Positions 1 to 5,450 of a stretch of 7,501 nt of DNA are shown here, piece after piece; the stretch's first letter is position 1, and each line of letters begins with the position of its first letter. The stretch covers positions 1-7,501 of the forward strand of contig JAKSVJ010000055.1 in the NCBI GenBank assembly GCA_024408015.1. The letters run 5' to 3'. Both the position numbers and the translations under genes were made by a program. Origin of the DNA: Clostridia bacterium (GTDB taxonomy: Bacteria; Bacillota; Clostridia; Oscillospirales; CAG-272). The notes under the pieces were generated by a model, which had not been told where the DNA came from, searched no databases, and was given only the letters and a program-made list of their open reading frames with translations.

Positions 1-1308
1 CATATGGTTAAAGCAATCAATGAAGAAGTTGCTCGTATTGTTAAGGCTGATTATAAATTCAGTCGTAACAAAGTTGAAAAAGGAGATGCTGAAGAGGTCT
101 ATCGTAAGCATGGATTAGAAGATAAAATTGCTATCTTAAAATATCGTCCAGAAGAAACTGTTCACTTATATGAATGCGAAGGTTACTTCAACTATATGAA
201 CTCTCGCATGGTGCCTTCTACTGGATATCTTAAAGATTATAAAATTTTATTTTATTCACCAGGCTTAATCATTCAATATCCACGTTCTGAATGCAATGGT
301 CAAATCCCTAGATTTAAAGACGCTCCAACATTTGGTAAGGTCTTAAAAGAATCACATGAATGGGCACAAATTACTGGTGCAGATACAATTGCAGGAATTA
401 ATGAACACATTAATAATGATGGTATTATTGATTTCATTCAATTATGCGAAGCTCGTCATAACAGAATGCTTTGTGAATTAGGTGAAAATATTGAATCTGA
501 TATTTCAAATATCCGTCTTATTTGTATCGCTGGTCCATCATCAAGTGGTAAAACCACTTTTGCTAATAGATTAAGAATTGAATTATTATCTCGTGGTATT
601 CAACCAATCCGTATTTCTCTTGATGATTATTATCTTGAAAGAAGTAAGTGCCCTATCGGTCCTGATGGAAAGCCTGATTTAGAATCTATTGATGCTCTCG
701 ATATTGATTTATTTAACCAAAATATGCTCGATTTAATTTCTGGCGAAGAAGTTCAATTACCAAAGTTTGATTTCAAAACAGGTAAACGTGTCCCAGGTAG
801 AACATTTAAGATTAATGAAGATCAACCAATCATTATTGAAGGTATTCACGCTTTAAATGAACGTATGACTGCGTTAATTCCAAAGCATCAAAAATATAAA
901 ATCTTCATCGCACCACAAGCACAAATTAATCTTGATAACACAAGTCCTGTTTCTATCACCGATTTACGTTTATTAAGAAGAATTGTTAGAGATAAAAACT
1001 TCCGCAACTCTTCTGCTATTGAAACAATGAGTATGTGGCCAAGCGTAAGACGTGGAGAATTCCAATGGATTTATGACACTCAAGAAGGCGCTGACTATGT
1101 ATATAACTCAATGCTTTCTTATGAACTTTGCGTTATGAAAAAATATGCTCTTCCAGCATTAAAGGAAATTGATAGACACTCAGCTTATTTCCCAGTCGCA
1201 GAACGTCTCATGCGTATGCTTAAATACTTTGATGATATGCCTGATGAATGGGTACCATGCAATTCTCTTATCAGAGAATTCATTGGTGGTAGTTGCTACG
1301 CTGATTAA
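1..1308 (+). CDS. Nucleoside (uridine-like) kinase with ThrRS-like N-terminal region, 5'-truncated
   Basis: This is a P-loop kinase of the uridine kinase/phosphoribulokinase family, expected to phosphorylate a nucleoside with ATP or GTP in cytoplasmic salvage. Numbering is from the Met at position 4. Residues 1-90 resemble the second additional domain of threonyl-tRNA synthetase, including VPSTG at 70-74, but the zinc/catalytic Cys-His residues of true ThrRS are absent (YMNSRM where ThrRS has a CRGPH-type motif). The Walker A motif GPSSSGKT is at 177-184, LDDYY at 206-210, and the strand IIIEGIHAL at 276-284; SVRRGEF at 347-353 is in the C-terminal part. Relatives of this architecture are about 550 residues and begin with a TGS-like domain. 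The frame is open through codon 1, so the Met at position 4 is probably internal and the real start lies upstream. The gene ends in TAA just before a strong hairpin. The family is well supported; the exact substrate (uridine, cytidine or another nucleoside) cannot be told. Confidence 0.88.
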   Translation, partial: HMVKAINEEVARIVKADYKFSRNKVEKGDAEEVYRKHGLEDKIAILKYRPEETVHLYECEGYFNYMNSRMVPSTGYLKDYKILFYSPGLIIQYPRSECNGQIPRFKDAPTFGKVLKESHEWAQITGADTIAGINEHINNDGIIDFIQLCEARHNRMLCELGENIESDISNIRLICIAGPSSSGKTTFANRLRIELLSRGIQPIRISLDDYYLERSKCPIGPDGKPDLESIDALDIDLFNQNMLDLISGEEVQLPKFDFKTGKRVPGRTFKINEDQPIIIEGIHALNERMTALIPKHQKYKIFIAPQAQINLDNTSPVSITDLRLLRRIVRDKNFRNSSAIETMSMWPSVRRGEFQWIYDTQEGADYVYNSMLSYELCVMKKYALPALKEIDRHSAYFPVAERLMRMLKYFDDMPDEWVPCNSLIREFIGGSCYAD

Positions 1309-1314
1309 TAACTT

Positions 1315-1344
1315 AAAAAGTCTGACTTTCTAGCCAGACTTTTT
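1315..1344. terminator. Bidirectional rho-independent terminator
   Basis: A perfect 10-bp stem (aaaaagtctg at 1315-1324 pairing with cagacttttt at 1335-1344) encloses a 10-nt loop. The arms begin and end in A/T runs, so each strand has a U-tract after the hairpin. It sits six bases after the kinase stop and two bases beyond the stop codon of the convergent minus-strand gene, so one hairpin can serve both transcription units. Confidence 0.9.
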
Positions 1345-1346
1345 TC

Positions 1347-2477
1347 TTATTCAGTTTTAGTTTTTCTTGCGTATGAATTTCTAAGAATTGTTGCTTCGAT
1401 AGTGTATATAATTCTAATTTGTTGAATATACACTTTTCTCATCTCAAGATAACGATTGAAGTCATCTTCTGAAGCTGAAACTTTGTAGAAATGAAGGAAC
1501 ATTTCTTCGAATCTAAAGAATGTTTCAATAAGATTTATCATCGTTAAATGATAGAAATATTGTGATTGTGAATAAATTAATAATGGAGAACTATGGGCAA
1601 TTTCACTTGCAAGTTCGTAAGTTTTTGAATAGGTTTCTAAACCCGCTAGTTTCTCTACTCCATCTCTAAAGTTAAATTTATAGTTTTCCATTTCAAGGAA
1701 TCCTGGAACAGAGGTTAACCAACCATATTCAATGAACTTCTTCATATCTTTTGATTTAAGACTAAGTTCTGCCATTCTAGCTTTTATCTCAACAAATATA
1801 GCATCAACTTCTTCCTTATTTGGAATTACCCCACGGAACGCCATCGCGTACTTCATATGAGTTAAATATGATTCGATAGTCTTAGCGCCATTCTTCATTA
1901 ATAACGAAAGAATGCATTCAGTTTCATGAAGTGTTCTCCAGGTTGAGAATGCTTCTGTTTCAAAACCATCAACAATCAATTCAAGAATGGCTTTTTCCAT
2001 CTTAATACCCTTATTCATGATATCTGGAACTATATCGTTTTTTGGATGTGCTTCTTTATATTTTTTCAATACTCCTAAAAGGAAATTGATGTATGTATTT
2101 AATGAAGATATTTGTGGGTTAAATCTAGATACCTTACTTTCATTAGAAAAATTAAGGTGTTCGTTTGTGATATATTTATCCAACGCTAAAGAGACTATTT
2201 TGCCTAATTGGATTTCATCATCCTCAATGTCTTCGTTAGTTACTCTATTAACATCTAAATAGAATAAATATTCATTATGGAGATATAAGGCTAAAATAAC
2301 TGGGTTAACTGGAATATATTTTCCTAAAAGATTTGATTCAGAAAGGGTATTTGCTCCAACAATTGCGTTTTCAAACAAGTCAAAAAGAATATCTTTATTG
2401 ATCTTTGGAGAACATCCAATACCTTTAAGGATATTTTCAAATTGTTCACGTGAAATTTGTTGTGTAAATTGTTCCAT
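1347..2477 (-). CDS. DUF5677-like helical protein of unknown function
   Basis: This 376-aa, predominantly helical, probably cytoplasmic protein has no signal peptide or clear membrane segment. Two patches resemble the DUF5677 family. One is the helix at about 165-192, with E173-A176-F177 and then the R181..H184-E185 cluster. The other is the segment at about 286-298 (YELASEIAHSSP), which looks like the family's 'S..(V/A)H' patch. Assignment is by eye and moderate at best; the biochemical role of the family is not established. The start codon overlaps the glpK stop by one base (TAATG on the minus strand), and no strong Shine-Dalgarno precedes it, so translation is probably coupled to glpK. It ends against the shared terminator, making it the last gene of the unit. 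Nothing in it suggests glycerol metabolism. The Arg/His spacing (R-x2-H) does not match the R-x4-6-H motif of HEPN RNases. Confidence 0.8.
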   Translation of the reverse strand: MEQFTQQISREQFENILKGIGCSPKINKDILFDLFENAIVGANTLSESNLLGKYIPVNPVILALYLHNEYLFYLDVNRVTNEDIEDDEIQLGKIVSLALDKYITNEHLNFSNESKVSRFNPQISSLNTYINFLLGVLKKYKEAHPKNDIVPDIMNKGIKMEKAILELIVDGFETEAFSTWRTLHETECILSLLMKNGAKTIESYLTHMKYAMAFRGVIPNKEEVDAIFVEIKARMAELSLKSKDMKKFIEYGWLTSVPGFLEMENYKFNFRDGVEKLAGLETYSKTYELASEIAHSSPLLIYSQSQYFYHLTMINLIETFFRFEEMFLHFYKVSASEDDFNRYLEMRKVYIQQIRIIYTIEATILRNSYARKTKTE

Positions 2478-3961
2478 TATTTATTGTTTTTAAAGGCACG
2501 TGCCGCTGATACGGCGATTGCCCATCCTTTACATTTTTGGATAGCCTTAGCTTCATCCATTTGTGGTTTATATTGCGCTTGATAGTCGTGAGTTGCAACA
2601 ATTTCTTCAATATTTTTAAAGTAACCAGATTTTAAACCAGCAAAGTAGGCTACGCCTAAAGCGGTTGTTTCCACTACTTGAGGTTTTTTGATTTCAATGC
2701 GGCAAATATCACTTTGGAATTGCATTAAGATATTATTTGCTGTAGCGCCACCATCAACTTGGAGAGATTCAATATCAATATTTGATTCTTCTTTCATGAC
2801 ATCAAATACGTCTTTTACTTGGTAGGCGATTCCTTCGAGAGTAGCTCTTACTAATTGGTATTTTGTTGTAGCGCGAGTAATGCCAAAAACCGCTCCTCTA
2901 ACTTCATCATCCCAATACGGTGTACCAAGTCCAACAAAGGCTGGGACAAGATAAACTCCATCAGTGTCATCGCACTTTCCTGCTACACTTTCACTATCAG
3001 GTGCATCTTTAACAATCTTGAGTCCATCTCTTAACCATTGAACCGCGGATCCACCTACAAAGACAGAACCTTCCAAAGCATATTTAATACCAAGTTTTGA
3101 TGACCATGCGATTGTTGTTAAAAGACCTTTTGATGAAAGGATTGGTTTTTCACCAATGTTCATTAACATAAAACAACCTGTTCCATAGGTATTTTTACTA
3201 TCACCAGGTTTAAAACATGTATGTCCAAAAAGTGAAGCTTGTTGGTCACCAGCTACACCATAAATGTGCACTTCTTTTGTAAAGAAAGAGGCTGCTCCAT
3301 AATCGTCAACTGAATACTTAACTTCCGGAAGCATTGACATTGGGATATTGAAGATTTTACATAATTCAGGATCCCATTTTAAATCAAATATGTTATATAA
3401 AAGTGTTCTTGAAGCATTTGTTGAATCGGTAGCGTGTACTTTTCCTTTTGTCATCTTATAGATAAGCCAAGTATCGACTGTACCAAAAAGAAGTTCACCT
3501 TTTTCTGCTCTTTCTTGAGCACCTTCTACATTATCAAGAATCCATCTAATTTTACTTGCTGAGAAATATGGGTTTATTAATAAACCAGTTCTTTCATGAA
3601 GGAATTCTTTCTTACATTCAAGGGATTCACAAATATCGGTTGATTGGCGAGATTGCCATACAACAGCGTTATAAATTGGTTTTCCTGTTTTTTTATCCCA
3701 AACGATTGAAGTTTCTCTTTGGTTAGTCAAACCAATAGAATCAACATCATCCCATGTGGCATTAGCCTTAATTAAAACTTCATTAACAACATCAACAACT
3801 GATACCCATAATTCAATTGGGTCTTCTTCTACCCAACCTTCATGAGGAAATATGCATTTAACTTCACGCTGTGCACTATATGTATAGCGGCCGTTATGGT
3901 CAAATAAAATAGCTCTTGAAGATGTTGTTCCTTGGTCGATTGCTAAGATGTATTTTTTCAT
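2477..3961 (-). CDS. glpK: Glycerol kinase
   Basis: This FGGY-family kinase converts glycerol and ATP to sn-glycerol 3-phosphate in the cytoplasm, feeding glycolysis and phospholipid synthesis. At 494 aa it is close to full length (relatives about 500). The N-terminal phosphate-binding segment AIDQGTTSS is at 7-15, glycerol-binding NQRET at 80-84 (R82, E83), Y132, and catalytic D239 in GVAGDQQ. FGGY signature 1 fits residues 132-144 and signature 2 fits 356-376; DGGATANN at 403-410 belongs to the ATPase fold. All expected catalytic residues are present. The loop before D239 (about 216-230) is some seven residues shorter than in enterococcal GlpK and lacks the PTS-phosphorylated His motif there (see findings). 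A strong ribosome binding site AAGGAGC lies at 3971-3977, about nine bases before ATG. It is first in a unit with the DUF5677-like gene; glpF and glpD/glpO are not in the window. Confidence 0.97.
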   Translation of the reverse strand: MKKYILAIDQGTTSSRAILFDHNGRYTYSAQREVKCIFPHEGWVEEDPIELWVSVVDVVNEVLIKANATWDDVDSIGLTNQRETSIVWDKKTGKPIYNAVVWQSRQSTDICESLECKKEFLHERTGLLINPYFSASKIRWILDNVEGAQERAEKGELLFGTVDTWLIYKMTKGKVHATDSTNASRTLLYNIFDLKWDPELCKIFNIPMSMLPEVKYSVDDYGAASFFTKEVHIYGVAGDQQASLFGHTCFKPGDSKNTYGTGCFMLMNIGEKPILSSKGLLTTIAWSSKLGIKYALEGSVFVGGSAVQWLRDGLKIVKDAPDSESVAGKCDDTDGVYLVPAFVGLGTPYWDDEVRGAVFGITRATTKYQLVRATLEGIAYQVKDVFDVMKEESNIDIESLQVDGGATANNILMQFQSDICRIEIKKPQVVETTALGVAYFAGLKSGYFKNIEEIVATHDYQAQYKPQMDEAKAIQKCKGWAIAVSAARAFKNNK

Positions 3962-3970
3962 AAAAGAATT

Positions 3971-3977
3971 GCTCCTT
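3971..3977 (-). promoter_or_regulatory. Ribosome binding site of glpK
   Basis: Read on the minus strand, AAGGAGC lies nine bases before the glpK ATG at 3961. It is the strongest Shine-Dalgarno sequence in the window and fixes the glpK start. Confidence 0.85.
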
Positions 3978-3980
3978 ATG

Positions 3981-4005
3981 AATAATTATATCAAATAATT
4001 ATATC
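3981..4005 (-). promoter_or_regulatory. glpK promoter region with two tandem -10 boxes
   Basis: The 12-bp word aataattatatc occurs twice, at 3981-3992 and 3994-4005, with a 13-bp period. On the minus strand each copy contains a perfect TATAAT (plus-strand 3985-3990 and 3998-4003). The box nearer glpK is preceded by TGA, making an extended -10 (TGnTATAAT). Neither copy has a good -35 at 16-18 bp. Start sites would fall near 3978 and 3991, giving leaders of about 17 and 30 nt; the farther box leaves more room before the ribosome binding site. Promoter activity is inferred from sequence only. Confidence 0.6.
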
Positions 4006-4013
4006 TCTTTGGA

Positions 4014-4039
4014 AACTCAAAATATTTTGCTGTTGAGTT
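4014..4039. repeat. Inverted repeat in the divergent promoter region
   Basis: Arms aactcaa (4014-4020) and ttgagtt (4033-4039) are perfect 7-bp complements around a 12-bp spacer. The centre-to-centre distance of 19 bp would suit a dimeric regulator binding upstream of the glpK -10 boxes or near the start of the nuclease promoter. No known operator consensus is matched, so an operator role is a guess. Confidence 0.4.
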
Positions 4040-4056
4040 CATGTCCTATTTATAGG
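4027..4056 (+). promoter_or_regulatory. Possible promoter of the first nuclease gene
   Basis: TTGCTG at 4027-4032 and TATAGG at 4051-4056 are 18 bp apart and could be the -35 and -10 for the gene starting at 4093. The match is weak (four of six bases in each box), but this is the only place a promoter for that gene can lie, as its neighbour is divergent. A perfect palindrome overlaps the -10. A weak purine-rich ribosome binding site (aaagtggga, 4076-4084) follows, eight bases before the ATG. Confidence 0.35.
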
Positions 4057-4057
4057 A
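4044..4057. repeat. Perfect palindrome (6+2+6), candidate operator
   Basis: tcctat at 4044-4049 and atagga at 4052-4057 are exact complements with a 2-bp centre. It overlaps the proposed -10 of the downstream nuclease gene, which is typical of a repressor site. The identity of any regulator is unknown. Confidence 0.4.
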
Positions 4058-4092
4058 AAATATGTTTGTCATCTTAAAGTGGGAATTAATTT

Positions 4093-5343
4093 ATGAAAAA
4101 ATCATCATTTATTACAAGATTATCAATGCTTCTTGCATCAGTAGTTGCGATTGGCGGAATTACATTTGGTGTAAGATACGAATATAAAGAAGCTAATGCG
4201 TGGAGCGGAAACCAAACAAGCACCGCTCCTGCAAATTATTATTCAAGTTGTGTAGGCAAAGAAGGTTCTGCTCTTCAAGCTGAACTTCTTTCTATTAATA
4301 AATGGAATTCTAAATCTTATAACTGGAGTAGATATGAAGCAGCTGATGAAGCTGAAAATGATTCATCTTCTATTATTTCTGTCTACACTAGACACAATAT
4401 TAAGAAAAATGCTCATGTAGGCGGTTCTTATTCATGGGATACATGGAATAGAGAACATATTTGGACTCAAACAAAATATCCTAATTCGGCCGATGATAAT
4501 CACAATATTTTTGCTTGCGAAGGAAAAATCAACGGAATTAGAAATAATGATGCGTATGCAGAACTTAGCCATGATGAATCAAATAGAGTTGTAGTGTTTG
4601 ATCACAAAACTGATTGTTATTCTTCAGGTGGTTACTTCGAACCTTGTGATGAAGCTAAGGGTGAAATTGCAAGATCTGTAATGTATGGAACCGTTATGTA
4701 TTCATATAGAATGACCGAAATTGCTAAAAGTGTTGAATTGATGCTTAAATGGCATTTAGAACACCCTGTCACAAATAGAGATGTTTATAGAAATAACACT
4801 GTATATTCTTTACAAGGGAATAGAAATCCATTTGTTGATGAACCATCATATGCTTGTAAGATTTGGGGTAATACAAATGACGCAACTAGAGCACTTTGCT
4901 CAGGTTCTATTACACCTTCAAAAACTCTTACATCAGTTGTTGTTTCAACAGCAAAAACTTCTGTTCAAGTAAATAGAGAAATTCAATTAACTGCAATAGC
5001 GAAATATAGCGATAATACCGAGGTTGATGTTACAAACTCTGCTATCTGGAAATCATCAAATGATAGCTATGCTATCGTTGCAAATGATGGGACTGTTCTT
5101 GGTGTTGGTATTTGTGATGAAGTAACAATCACTGCAACGTTCCAAGAAAGAACTGGTTCAGTAAAATTGAATGTAACAGAGAAACCGGTTATTCCTACTG
5201 AACCAGATAAGCCTGGTGAGGATACTCCACCTAGTAATAAAAAGGGTTGCAAAGGATCGATTATTTCTTCCTCAATTATCCTAACGTTACTTGCAATAAT
5301 TGGTATAACCCTGGTGTTATTTAGAAAGAAAAAACAACATTAA
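4093..5343 (+). CDS. Secreted endonuclease I family nuclease with one Ig-like domain and C-terminal membrane anchor
   Basis: This is a 416-aa exported nuclease of the endonuclease I (EndA/NucM) ββα-metal family, expected to cut DNA and possibly RNA non-specifically outside the cell. A signal peptide spans about 1-36 (KK start, hydrophobic 11-27, likely cleavage after ANA at 34-36). The nuclease domain covers about 45-262: NREH at 119-122 (metal-binding E121, general-base H122), DNHN at 135-138, N147..R150-N151, KGEIAR at 189-194 and QGNRNPF at 241-247. A bacterial Ig-like (Big_2) domain lies at about 279-362, then a Pro/Thr/Glu linker (363-384), GCKGS at 385-389, a transmembrane helix at about 390-410 and RKKKQH. 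The N-terminal signal and anchor suggest the protein is held at the cell surface. The active site deviates from consensus: T125 replaces the usual Pro after W124, and DNHN replaces DLHH. A terminator follows. It is paralogous to the next gene. Family assignment is firm; activity is inferred. Confidence 0.92.
   Translation: MKKSSFITRLSMLLASVVAIGGITFGVRYEYKEANAWSGNQTSTAPANYYSSCVGKEGSALQAELLSINKWNSKSYNWSRYEAADEAENDSSSIISVYTRHNIKKNAHVGGSYSWDTWNREHIWTQTKYPNSADDNHNIFACEGKINGIRNNDAYAELSHDESNRVVVFDHKTDCYSSGGYFEPCDEAKGEIARSVMYGTVMYSYRMTEIAKSVELMLKWHLEHPVTNRDVYRNNTVYSLQGNRNPFVDEPSYACKIWGNTNDATRALCSGSITPSKTLTSVVVSTAKTSVQVNREIQLTAIAKYSDNTEVDVTNSAIWKSSNDSYAIVANDGTVLGVGICDEVTITATFQERTGSVKLNVTEKPVIPTEPDKPGEDTPPSNKKGCKGSIISSSIILTLLAIIGITLVLFRKKKQH
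4813..4886 (+). repeat. Paralogous block, copy 1 (matches 6249-6322)
   Basis: This 74-bp segment encodes QGNRNPFVD through the CKIWGNTNDAT stretch of the first nuclease. It aligns without gaps to 6249-6322 in the second nuclease, with 66 of 74 bases identical by my count, far more than the rest of the two genes. It is coding sequence shared by paralogues, not a mobile repeat. Confidence 0.85.
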
Positions 5344-5349
5344 AAATAT

Positions 5350-5384
5350 GAGTCATTCCTTAAAAGAATGGCTCTTTTATTTTT
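5350..5384 (+). terminator. Rho-independent terminator after the first nuclease gene
   Basis: gagtcattc (5350-5358) pairs with gaatggctc (5366-5374) over nine base pairs including one G-T, around a 7-nt loop. It is followed by a T-rich run (ttttattttt, 5375-5384). It lies seven bases after the stop codon and separates the two nuclease genes into different transcription units, unless there is read-through. Confidence 0.85.
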
Positions 5385-5387
5385 GTA

Positions 5388-5417
5388 TTATCATTTTTGG
5401 AATGTTTAAATTATAAT
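5388..5417 (+). promoter_or_regulatory. Promoter of the second nuclease gene
   Basis: TTATCA at 5388-5393 (four of six matches to the -35 consensus) and a perfect TATAAT at 5412-5417 are separated by 18 bp. The predicted start site is near 5424. A partial ribosome binding site, AGTAGG (5438-5443), lies seven bases before the ATG at 5451. The -10 sits in the centre of a palindrome (tttaaat 5405-5411, atttaaa 5418-5424), which may be an operator or simply AT-richness. Confidence 0.6.
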
Positions 5418-5450
5418 ATTTAAAATCACTTCTTTTTAGTAGGTATAAAA

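Noticed and set aside
1987..2262. 91-codon plus-strand open frame
   Set aside because: It lies wholly antisense to the DUF5677-like gene, has no ribosome binding site, and its protein has no recognisable domain; it is a shadow of the real gene.
1347..2477. HEPN-type RNase or abortive-infection toxin
   Set aside because: The only tempting Arg/His pair (R181, H184) has the wrong spacing for R-x4-6-H, and there is no antitoxin-like partner; the neighbour is glpK.
3266..3268. H232 of GlpK as the PTS-phosphorylated His because its number equals that of the enterococcal site
   Set aside because: Relative to the catalytic Asp it is about seven residues too close; the match in numbering comes from the shorter loop and different N-terminal length.
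3962..4092. CcpA cre site or riboswitch/T-box in the glpK leader
   Set aside because: No stretch fits the cre consensus, and the predicted leader of about 17-30 nt is far too short for a riboswitch or T-box.
4781..4972. 63-codon plus-strand open frame in another frame
   Set aside because: It overlaps the conserved nuclease and Ig-like coding region out of frame and has low-complexity L/H/Q composition.
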